Shown here: piece by piece, positions 1 to 7,387 of the stretch
Layout: each line of letters begins with the position of its first letter
Position numbering within the stretch: position 1 is the first letter of the stretch
Source of the DNA: an uncultured Bacteroidota bacterium
GTDB taxonomy: Bacteria > Bacteroidota > Bacteroidia > Bacteroidales > VadinHA17
NCBI GenBank assembly: GCA_903824785.1
Contig: CAIJYD010000025.1
Span: 1 to 64,000, forward strand
Length of the DNA: 64,000 nucleotides
Reading direction: 5' to 3'
Notes under the pieces: generated by a model
Seen by the model: only the letters and a program-made list of their open reading frames with translations
Database searches by the model: none
What the model was told of the DNA's origin: nothing
Made by a program: the position numbers and the translations under genes

Positions 1-166
1 CTTTACTTATCGAAACAAATATAACAAAAAAAATGAATAAAACAACTTATATTATTGATATTCAAAGTAATATCGTAATTTTTATGTAAAAATAATTTAT
101 TAAATCCGTTCGCACCGACTTTTCGGAGTGGACTCAATATTTAATGTTAAACTTTCAAAATAGGGC

Positions 167-174
167 TAAATTTG
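167..174 (+). promoter_or_regulatory. -7 promoter box ahead of the Crp/Fnr gene
   Basis: The octamer TAAATTTG matches the Bacteroidota -7 consensus TAnnTTTG exactly. No clear -33 TTG lies at the usual distance. Transcription would begin near 178, giving a leader of about 64 bases to the GTG at 242 but only about 10 to a TTG at 188. This is one reason for choosing the later start of the regulator. Confidence 0.5.
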
Positions 175-241
175 GCAATAAAACAAATTGAAATTTGATA
201 ATATCATCAGGAAAGTGATAAATTTGTGGAAAATTTTTAAA

Positions 242-937
242 GTGAGCGAAAAAAAAGGGGGTTGCGTCTGTGCACAATGCGAGTTTAAGGATGTTGTATT
301 TTCTTTTCTGGATGATACATCAATAGAAGAATTATGCAATAACAAAGAAGATCAGTTTTTTCGTAAAGGTGAAGTAATTAATCACGAAGGAGAAAAAATT
401 ACCTCATTTAAATATCTTAAAAGCGGACTTGTAAAGCTTTACCGGAGAACTTCAAGAGGAGAAGAACAGGTTATCACAATAACCAGACCTTTCGAATTTG
501 TAAGTAATATGAGCATTTTTTCAGAAGAAAAATATCAGTACTCTGTTTCTGCTCTTGAAGATTCCGTTATCTGTATTGTAAAACTCGACTTTATAAAAGA
601 GCTTTTTTTGCGAAACGGAGGTTTTGCAATGGGGCTTCTTACAAAAATTTCCAAGATAAATGATAAGATCATTAATCAAACCCTCGATATTCGTCAGAAA
701 AACCTTGTAGGCAGAGTGGCTTTTGTTCTGCTCTACTTCACAAAAGAAATTTATAATTCCAGGGTATTCGACCTTCCTGTTTCCAGAAAAGAGATTGCAG
801 ACTATATCGGAATGAGCACAGCGAACGTTATAAGAACATTATCTGACTTTAAAAGAGAGGAGATTATACGGGTCTTCGGAAAGACCATTGAGGTGGTTGA
901 TGTTGAAAAGCTCGAGATTATTTCCAAGCGCGGCTGA
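242..937 (+). CDS. Crp/Fnr family transcriptional regulator
   Basis: This is a cytoplasmic DNA-binding regulator. A cyclic-nucleotide-binding-type beta-roll fills about residues 30-140, with a GEVINHEGE stretch followed by YLKSGLVKLY. A winged helix-turn-helix lies near the C-terminus (SRKEIADYIGMSTANVIRTL). Counted from GTG 242, cysteines fall at about 8, 10, 13, 32 and 111. The N-terminal CxCxxC plus one internal Cys recalls the FNR iron-sulfur ligands, but the spacing differs, so cofactor binding is only a possibility. A TTG at 188 would add 18 residues; GTG 242 is preferred because it gives the usual family length (about 231) and a sensible leader behind the box at 167. No target operator was recognised. 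It stands alone, with tldD following in the same direction. Confidence 0.85.
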   Translation: MSEKKGGCVCAQCEFKDVVFSFLDDTSIEELCNNKEDQFFRKGEVINHEGEKITSFKYLKSGLVKLYRRTSRGEEQVITITRPFEFVSNMSIFSEEKYQYSVSALEDSVICIVKLDFIKELFLRNGGFAMGLLTKISKINDKIINQTLDIRQKNLVGRVAFVLLYFTKEIYNSRVFDLPVSRKEIADYIGMSTANVIRTLSDFKREEIIRVFGKTIEVVDVEKLEIISKRG

Positions 938-1103
938 CACACCGGGACATCTTTGATTTCCGGAGGAAACTCTAAAAATATTCCAGATGCACTTAATCCT
1001 ATGCAGTGCTCACCGAATTCTAAATCAATGAGTTCATGTAAAAAATTATGGATCCTCATATTGTCTTTTCAAGTAAAAATTGAGAAACTCAAAACAGTTT
1101 AAA

Positions 1104-2636
1104 ATGAATATGGAAAAGCATGTAGTCAGGGATATTCCCCGGAGAAAGTTCCTGGAATTGAGTATGAAAGGAGGATTGCTGGTTGCAGCAACACCGGCTC
1201 TGCTTACTCAGCTAATATCGTGTAAAAATGGAGTTAAAACTTCATCGGGCATGGATATGGATAAAGAGATGCTGTCGAAAGTAATCTCCAGAGCTCTTGA
1301 AAAAGGAGGAGATTTTGCAGATGTTTATCTGGAAAGTCGTATTTCGAGGCAGATAGTAATGGAAGAATCGCGGTTTAAAAGCGGACTTTACGGAATAAGC
1401 CAGGGTGCCGGCGTAAGGGTAATATCAGGTAATAAGACCGGATATGCCTATACAGATGAGATAACAGAAGAGAAATTATTTAGAGCAGCTGAGGTGGCAT
1501 CTTATGTCGCCCGCAACGGAAATCAGATCAAGCCGGTTAATATAACAGAAACCAGTTACCCTTCCTTTGTTACTGTTAAACAACCTCTTGGCGAAATTGC
1601 TGATGAAAAAAGAATTGAAATCATAAAAAGAGCCGATCAGGCGGCCAAAGATTATGACGCAAGAATTAAAATGACAATGGTTGATTATTATGATGAAATA
1701 AGAGGAAGGGTTATTGCTACCAGCGAAGGCATTTACCTAAGGGATGAACTGCCTCTTCTCTTTTTTATTGTTCAGGCGATGAGTGATGATGGAAAAGCCC
1801 GTCACATGGCACGTGAAAGATTATCCAATCATTCTGGCTTTGAGATGTTTGAAGATGTTACTCCTGAAACAGTTGCAAGAAATGCAGCACGGGAAGCAAT
1901 TGCAATGCTTGGTGCAGAAGAGGCTCCTGCAGGTATTATGGATGTTGTTATGCAAAACGGCTGGGGAGGAGTTCTTGTTCACGAAGCTGTAGGCCATCCT
2001 CTCGAAGCCGATAATATTGCCAAAGGGATAGGAGCATTTACCGGAAAAACCGGACAAAAAGTTGCCAGTGACTGTTTTACAATGGTTGATGATGGTACTC
2101 TTCCTAATTTCCGCGGAACAATTAACTATGACGATGAGGGAACAGAAGCCAAACGTAATGTCCTTATTGAAAAGGGTGTGCTGAAAGGATTCATGACCGA
2201 CATTCTCAGTGCAAAACAGCTTTCTTTGACCCGCACAGGAAACGGGAGGAGGGAGTCCTTTAGATATATGCCAATACCCAGAATGACAAATACCTTCATC
2301 GATCAGGGAAAAGATAACCCTGCCGATATTCTCTCCTCTACCAAAAAAGGTATTTATGTTCAAAGCCTTAGCGGAGGAAGTGTTAATCCAATAACAGGGG
2401 TGTTTAACTTTACCTGTCGCGAAGCCTATATGATTGAGAATGGCAGGAAAACCAACCCTATAAAAGGTGCAACCTTAATAGGATCCTGTATGGATGTAAT
2501 TTCAAATATTGATGCTGTTGGAAACGACCTTGACTTTGGCCCGGGTATTTGTGGAAAAGGTCAGGCAGCTGAAGTCTCAGCTGGTCAGCCGACTGTAAGA
2601 ATAAGAGGTATAAATGTTGGTGGAAGTAAAGCATAG
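1104..2636 (+). CDS. tldD: TldD-type metalloprotease with Tat and lipoprotein signals
   Basis: TldD is the catalytic subunit of the TldD/TldE protease, which acts on unfolded or modified peptides. The HExxxH metal site is visible as HEAVGH at residues 293-298 (ATG 1104 start, 510 residues). Unlike the cytosolic E. coli protein, this one carries an N-terminal extension: twin arginines in RRKFLE (13-18), a hydrophobic stretch, then the lipobox LISC with Cys40. This predicts Tat export and lipid anchoring. TTG 1080 would add 8 residues; ATG 1251 would remove the signal and give a normal cytosolic TldD, but the intact RR-hydrophobic-LISC pattern argues that the extension is translated. tldE starts 24 bases downstream, so the two are almost certainly co-transcribed. 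Family call is firm; the location is inference. Confidence 0.93.
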   Translation: MNMEKHVVRDIPRRKFLELSMKGGLLVAATPALLTQLISCKNGVKTSSGMDMDKEMLSKVISRALEKGGDFADVYLESRISRQIVMEESRFKSGLYGISQGAGVRVISGNKTGYAYTDEITEEKLFRAAEVASYVARNGNQIKPVNITETSYPSFVTVKQPLGEIADEKRIEIIKRADQAAKDYDARIKMTMVDYYDEIRGRVIATSEGIYLRDELPLLFFIVQAMSDDGKARHMARERLSNHSGFEMFEDVTPETVARNAAREAIAMLGAEEAPAGIMDVVMQNGWGGVLVHEAVGHPLEADNIAKGIGAFTGKTGQKVASDCFTMVDDGTLPNFRGTINYDDEGTEAKRNVLIEKGVLKGFMTDILSAKQLSLTRTGNGRRESFRYMPIPRMTNTFIDQGKDNPADILSSTKKGIYVQSLSGGSVNPITGVFNFTCREAYMIENGRKTNPIKGATLIGSCMDVISNIDAVGNDLDFGPGICGKGQAAEVSAGQPTVRIRGINVGGSKA

Positions 2637-2660
2637 TTAAAATATTCAACTGATATAATT

Positions 2661-3995
2661 ATGAACTATATAGATTTAGCAGCAAAACTGGTTAAGAAAA
2701 GTCTCTCTCTTGGAGCAGATTCAGCAGAGGTCTTTATTGAATCAAACAGAAACCTCTCAATACAGGTGCTTAAATCGGAGATTGAGACTATCGAAGAGGC
2801 CTCATCCCAGGGAGCAGGATTCCGGGTTTTTGTTGACGGAAAGATGGGCTTCAGCCATTGCAACGATTTCAGCGACAGATCTCTTGAAGATACAATTTCA
2901 AAAGCTATTGCCTTTGCAAAGTTATCCTCCCCGGATGAAAATAATGTTCTTACAGATGACAAAGGGGTAACAGCTGTTGAGGGTTTATATGATGCAGGTA
3001 TTTCCTCGCTGCCAATGGATAAAAAAATCGCAATGGCCCTGGAGCTCGAAAAACTTGCAATGAAAGATTCCAGAATAACAAAAAGTTCGGGAGCCGGCTA
3101 TGGAGAAGGAGAATCAGAGATCTTCATTGCAAATTCAAATGGACTTTTGAAAAGCTACAAATCCTCAGGTTGTTCTCTTGGTGTAAGTGTGGTTGCTGAA
3201 AAAGGGAATCAGAAAAACACAGGAGGAGAATATTGTTCAAGAGTCTTTTTTGCAGATCTTAAATCGCTCGAAGAAATTGCAGCAATTGCTTCACGGCGGG
3301 CATGGGAACTTATTGATCCTGTGATGATTAAAACCCAGAGAGCTGCAGTAATATTTGATCCGGAGGTTGCGCGATCACTTCTCGGAGGTATTATTGCTGC
3401 AATAAACGGAGAACGTGTTTTACAGGGGGCAAGCTTCCTGAAGGACCACCTGAACAAACAATTTGCATCAGCATTGCTCACAATTACCGATGACGGAACA
3501 AGAGCCAGGGTGATTGGAAGTGCTCCTTTTGATGCGGAAGGAGTTCCAACCATAAAGAATATTCTTGTTCAGAACGGGATCCTTAAAAGCTTTATCTATA
3601 ATGTAAATGCTGCAAAACGGGCCGGAGTAAAAAGTACCGGTAATGCTTCAAGGGGCGGTTTCAGCAGCCTGCCGGGAATCGGAACTCATAACCTCTGTCT
3701 TGAAGCAGGAAAACAGACACAAAAGGAGATAATTGCCAATACCAGGAAAGGGCTGCTTCTTAAGGAGGTGACAGGTTATGGCATCGACCCTGTAAGTGGC
3801 AATTTTAGCGGAGGGGCAAGCGGTTTCTGGATTGAAAACGGAGAAATTGTTTCACCGGTGAAAGGGGTAACTATCGCCGGCAATGCTTTTGATATCCTGA
3901 ACGCAATCGATATGATGGGAAATGACCTTGATTTGAATCAGACATTTGCCTCCCCGACATTCAGGGTGGCAGAGATGCAAATAGGGGGAAAATAG
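2661..3995 (+). CDS. tldE: TldE/PmbA-like partner subunit
   Basis: This is the non-catalytic partner of TldD. It has 444 residues, shares the TldD/PmbA fold and lacks an HExxxH site, as expected. Glycine-rich C-terminal segments (VTGYGIDPVSGNFSGGASGF) match the family. The N-terminus MNYIDLAAKLVKKSLSLGAD starts directly on the domain and has no signal peptide, although the tldD product just upstream does. TldD and TldE form a heterodimer in known systems, so either TldE crosses the membrane bound to TldD or the two act separately. It is the second gene of a two-gene operon and ends 8 bases from the convergent epimerase gene. Confidence 0.92.
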   Translation: MNYIDLAAKLVKKSLSLGADSAEVFIESNRNLSIQVLKSEIETIEEASSQGAGFRVFVDGKMGFSHCNDFSDRSLEDTISKAIAFAKLSSPDENNVLTDDKGVTAVEGLYDAGISSLPMDKKIAMALELEKLAMKDSRITKSSGAGYGEGESEIFIANSNGLLKSYKSSGCSLGVSVVAEKGNQKNTGGEYCSRVFFADLKSLEEIAAIASRRAWELIDPVMIKTQRAAVIFDPEVARSLLGGIIAAINGERVLQGASFLKDHLNKQFASALLTITDDGTRARVIGSAPFDAEGVPTIKNILVQNGILKSFIYNVNAAKRAGVKSTGNASRGGFSSLPGIGTHNLCLEAGKQTQKEIIANTRKGLLLKEVTGYGIDPVSGNFSGGASGFWIENGEIVSPVKGVTIAGNAFDILNAIDMMGNDLDLNQTFASPTFRVAEMQIGGK

Positions 3996-4002
3996 CAGAA
4001 AA

Positions 4003-4947
4003 TTATCCGTAAATTACATTTTGAAGGGCTTCTTTCAGATTATCATACCGGAAGGTATAACCCGAATTTCTTACCTTTTCCGAAGAGACCCTGCTTCCCT
4101 TAAGGATAACGTCCGACATCTCGCCCAGAACTGTTTTCAAAATGAAACCTGGTACCGGCGGGAAGATAAATTTCCCTTTCATAACATGAGCAAGAGTTTT
4201 CATAAACTCGCTATGTGTTACATGCTGAGGCGATACCGCATTGTATGCTCCGTTCATCTCTGAATCGCTGATGGCTTTCAGATAAATATTGCAAAGGTCA
4301 TTGATATGGATCCATGGCATATACTGACGTCCACTCCCCGCCTGAACGAGAAACCCATATTTCCCCGGCATCATCAGTTTTGAAAGGGCACTGTCCGTTT
4401 TTTCAAGAACAACTGCAGTCCTGATTATTACTGACCTTATTCCATTTTCCTTAAACTGTTCTGCCGGCTCTTCCCATTGGCTGCAGACTGAACCAAGAAA
4501 ATCTGTTGCGGGAGGGTCATTTTCAGAAAATATTTTTTCGCATGTTACCGAGCCATAATATCCGGCCGCAGAGGCTGAGATAAAAGCTTTTACAGGAAAA
4601 TTATTTTCAGAAATTATTTTGTAAAGTAAGCGTGACGATCCGACCCTGCTGGAGTTTATTAATACTTTTCTCTTTTCCGACCACCTCTTTTCACCAATAT
4701 TAGCCCCGGCAAGATGAACAATATAGTTTATACCATCAAATACAGCAGGATCTAGAATCTCTTTTTCCGGGTCCCACCGGAACACTCTTACTTTCCCGAA
4801 ATGGCTGGCTTTGCGAGAAAGGTGCGACACCTTAAAACCCTTTGCCAGAAGGAGCGAAGTGAGGTATTTTCCAATCAGGCCACTTCCACCCGTTATCAGA
4901 ACAGAAGGATTGTTTTGTAAGTTTTTATCAGGATGATTTTCAGCCAT
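4003..4947 (-). CDS. TIGR01777-type NAD-dependent epimerase-like protein
   Basis: This is a short-chain dehydrogenase/epimerase fold protein of the YfcH/TIGR01777 family, whose substrate is unknown. Visible features are the nucleotide-binding loop GGSGLIGKYL near the N-terminus, the SAAGYYG segment in the active-site region and the late PWIHINDL motif typical of this subfamily. The start is taken at ATG 4947, giving 314 residues beginning MAENHPDKN; a reading extended to 5043 would add 32 residues that do not fit the family and would overlap the divergent gene. It converges on tldE with a 7-base gap and diverges from the phosphofructokinase gene across 61 bases. Confidence 0.85.
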   Translation of the reverse strand: MAENHPDKNLQNNPSVLITGGSGLIGKYLTSLLLAKGFKVSHLSRKASHFGKVRVFRWDPEKEILDPAVFDGINYIVHLAGANIGEKRWSEKRKVLINSSRVGSSRLLYKIISENNFPVKAFISASAAGYYGSVTCEKIFSENDPPATDFLGSVCSQWEEPAEQFKENGIRSVIIRTAVVLEKTDSALSKLMMPGKYGFLVQAGSGRQYMPWIHINDLCNIYLKAISDSEMNGAYNAVSPQHVTHSEFMKTLAHVMKGKFIFPPVPGFILKTVLGEMSDVILKGSRVSSEKVRNSGYTFRYDNLKEALQNVIYG

Positions 4948-5008
4948 CGGAAACGTGTTTGAAATAATATTAAAAAGTTTTACTTTAGAGGTCTTAAAAT
5001 TACTTATA

Positions 5009-6241
5009 ATGGAATCAAATAAAAAACAAAAGACTATGGTCAATCTGAAATCGACAAAAGGGATAATTGCTATTCTTACCGGAGGAGGAGATGTTCCCGG
5101 ACTTAACCCGGCAATACGAGCTGTGACAATCCGTGCAAACAGGGAAGGTTATAAAGTTATTGGACTTCGCAGAGGATGGGCAGGGATAACGGAATTAATA
5201 AGAGATCCCAAAGCCGACAACAGCAGTAACTTCCAGGTGCTTACTGATGATATAGTAAATAAGGCAGGCCGTACCGGCGGAACCTTTTTACATACTTCCA
5301 GAACACGGCCCAGCCACATGGCCAAAGCCAATGTTCCTGAACATCTTCAAAGCACATATAATGCTGAAATAAACGACCTTACGCCTGAGATAATTAAAAA
5401 TCTTGAATGGCTGGGTGTCGATTATCTTATTCCTATCGGTGGCGATGATACCCTTAGTTATGGTGTTCATCTTTACAAAAAAGGGGTAAATGTTGTCGCA
5501 ATACCAAAAACAATGGATAATGATGTACCCGGTACAGATTATTGTATTGGCTTCAGCACATGCGTTACACGTACTATTCATATGACTAACAGCCTTAGAA
5601 CATCTGCTGGGTCGCATGAAAGACTTCTTGTCCTTGAGGTTTTCGGCAGATATGCAGGGTTCACTGCTATGCTTCCTACTATGGCAGGTGCTGCAAACAG
5701 ATGTGTTATTCCTGAATATGAGTTTGACATAGAGCAACTTACAAAATTAATGGTGGAAGACAGGAATAATAATCCAAGCAAATATTCAGTTGTTCTGGTA
5801 TCGGAAGGTGCAATGTTCAAAGGTGGAGAAATGATCTTTGCTGACAGTGAGAAAGATGCATATGGCCACGCAAAACTTGGTGGTATCGGCGATATGGTAT
5901 CAGCTAAGCTTAAAGATCTTTCCGGACAATTCAACAAAGGGAAATCAATAAATGTCATTAACCAGAAACTTGGTTATATGGTCCGCGGAGGCGATCCTGA
6001 TGCTCTCGATTCAATTGTTCCGATGGCTTATGGAAATCTCGCTCTTGACCTTATTCTTAAAGGGGTGCATGGAAGAATTGTTGTACTCAAAAACGGACGA
6101 TATGACAATCTCCCGATTGATGTTGTTACCTCATCTAAAAAAGTAGTTAAAGTTTCAGATTACTATAATGTTGAAAGACTGAGACCTTTCTACCATAGTT
6201 TTGAAATGAAACCATTTCTTTTGATGGCTTCAGATAACTAA
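5009..6241 (+). CDS. 6-phosphofructokinase, probably pyrophosphate-type (PFK group III)
   Basis: This glycolytic enzyme phosphorylates fructose 6-phosphate and has 410 residues. The N-terminal donor-binding loop GGDVPGLNPAIRAV is present. At residues 144-147 the sequence is GGDD, and at 166-172 it is PKTMDNDV. In this superfamily Asp in GGDD and Lys in PKTxDND are the established marks of pyrophosphate rather than ATP use; ATP enzymes have GGDGS and PxTIDND without the Lys. The donor is thus inferred to be PPi, which would make the reaction reversible. ATG 5009 is chosen over the upstream in-frame codon at 4955, which lies inside the divergent gene's leader; ATG 5036 is a further option. A clear terminator follows the stop. 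The segment TACTTTAG at 4981 is a one-mismatch -7 box. Confidence 0.88.
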   Translation: MESNKKQKTMVNLKSTKGIIAILTGGGDVPGLNPAIRAVTIRANREGYKVIGLRRGWAGITELIRDPKADNSSNFQVLTDDIVNKAGRTGGTFLHTSRTRPSHMAKANVPEHLQSTYNAEINDLTPEIIKNLEWLGVDYLIPIGGDDTLSYGVHLYKKGVNVVAIPKTMDNDVPGTDYCIGFSTCVTRTIHMTNSLRTSAGSHERLLVLEVFGRYAGFTAMLPTMAGAANRCVIPEYEFDIEQLTKLMVEDRNNNPSKYSVVLVSEGAMFKGGEMIFADSEKDAYGHAKLGGIGDMVSAKLKDLSGQFNKGKSINVINQKLGYMVRGGDPDALDSIVPMAYGNLALDLILKGVHGRIVVLKNGRYDNLPIDVVTSSKKVVKVSDYYNVERLRPFYHSFEMKPFLLMASDN

Positions 6242-6268
6242 TCTGCAAATTATTAAGGTTATACACAG

Positions 6269-6292
6269 CCCCTTCCCTCAGAAGGGGTTTTT
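6269..6292 (+). terminator. Intrinsic terminator after the phosphofructokinase gene
   Basis: CCCCTTC and GAAGGGG form a 7-bp perfect stem around a 5-base loop. It is followed at once by TTTTTG and more T residues, the classic rho-independent form, 27 bases past the stop codon at 6241. Confidence 0.85.
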
Positions 6293-6363
6293 GTTTTTCC
6301 GGTTTTAAGAAAAAACGGGAGATGGTTTTTTCCACGATTAATATCTTCTGGAACAAATTTATT

Positions 6364-6371
6364 TACATTTG
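6364..6371 (+). promoter_or_regulatory. -7 promoter box of rsgA
   Basis: TACATTTG is an exact TAnnTTTG match. It lies 17 bases before the rsgA start codon, so the leader would be only about 14 bases. No good -33 element is seen at the standard distance. Confidence 0.55.
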
Positions 6372-6388
6372 TTACAAATAATTGTCTT

Positions 6389-7315
6389 TTGGAAAAAGGA
6401 GTTGTATTAAAATCTACCGGGAGCCACTACAAAGTGCTTGATGATAATGGAACTATCATAGATTGTTCTATTAAGGGGAAACTTCGTATCAAAGAAATGC
6501 GTATTACAAATCCTGTTGCTGTTGGTGACAATGTTCTGTTCGAAATTGATATTGCAAATAATTCAGGGATTATTACTGAAGTACTTGACAGAAGAAATTA
6601 CATTTTACGCAAAGCAACAAACCTTTCAAGGCATTCCCAGATAATTGCCGCGAATATCGACCAGGTATTTCTGATGGTTACCATTATTCTTCCCGAAACG
6701 CCGGTGGAATTTATCGACAGGTTCCTGATTACTGCTGAAGCCTACCGGATTCCGGCCAGAATCATTATTAATAAAACAGACCTTTATGGTGAAGATGAGA
6801 TAGCAAAAATGGAATACCTCGAGTCGGTGTATAACAAAATAGGCTATGAATGTATTAGATTATCTTTGGTTGAAAATCAAAATTTAGAAACTCTTAAGTT
6901 GTTGATGAAGAATAAAATCAGCCTTATTTCCGGTTATTCGGGTGTTGGAAAAACAACTCTTCTTAACTCTTTTAATCCGTCGCTTTTGCTGAAAACCGGA
7001 AGAATATCAGATTATCATAAACAGGGGAAACATATCACAACTTTTCCTGAAATGCATATGATGCCGTTTGGAGGGTTTGTAATTGATACTCCGGGAATAC
7101 GGGGATTTGGTGTTGTTGACATGGAGCGGAATGAAATTTATCATTTTTTTCGTGAAATATTCCGGATTTCAAGCCTGTGCAGATTCAATAATTGCCTTCA
7201 TCTTGATGAGCCCGGATGTGCCGTAAGAAGTGCTGTAGAAAACGGAGAGATCGATTTTCTTCGCTACCGCAGTTACCTTAATATAATGGATGGAGATGAC
7301 AGGAAGTACAGGTGA
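6389..7315 (+). CDS. rsgA: Ribosome small-subunit-dependent GTPase RsgA
   Basis: RsgA is a circularly permuted GTPase that helps late maturation of the 30S subunit. An N-terminal OB domain is followed by the permuted G domain: NKTD (G4) at about 128-131, then the P-loop GYSGVGKTTLLN at about 183-194, then DTPG (G3). The C-terminal zinc knuckle is visible as CRFNNCLHLDEPGC. Length (308) is normal. The start codon is a TTG at 6389 giving MEKGVVLKSTGSHY, which matches the usual RsgA N-terminus; no ATG is available upstream. It has its own -7 box and probably forms a separate unit from the sensor kinase 72 bases downstream. Confidence 0.95.
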   Translation: MEKGVVLKSTGSHYKVLDDNGTIIDCSIKGKLRIKEMRITNPVAVGDNVLFEIDIANNSGIITEVLDRRNYILRKATNLSRHSQIIAANIDQVFLMVTIILPETPVEFIDRFLITAEAYRIPARIIINKTDLYGEDEIAKMEYLESVYNKIGYECIRLSLVENQNLETLKLLMKNKISLISGYSGVGKTTLLNSFNPSLLLKTGRISDYHKQGKHITTFPEMHMMPFGGFVIDTPGIRGFGVVDMERNEIYHFFREIFRISSLCRFNNCLHLDEPGCAVRSAVENGEIDFLRYRSYLNIMDGDDRKYR

Positions 7316-7387
7316 TTTGAAAAATATAAGATTCACGTTTATCTTTATATCTTAACCAGGCAGACCATTGATATCAACAAATTTATT

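Noticed and set aside
1821-2363. 180-codon reverse frame inside tldD
   Set aside because: It lies wholly antisense to a well-conserved gene and matches no family; residue content (Ser, Cys, Phe, Ile rich) is that of a shadow frame.
5288-5737. 149-codon reverse frame inside the phosphofructokinase gene
   Set aside because: Antisense to conserved catalytic motifs, with no domain of its own.
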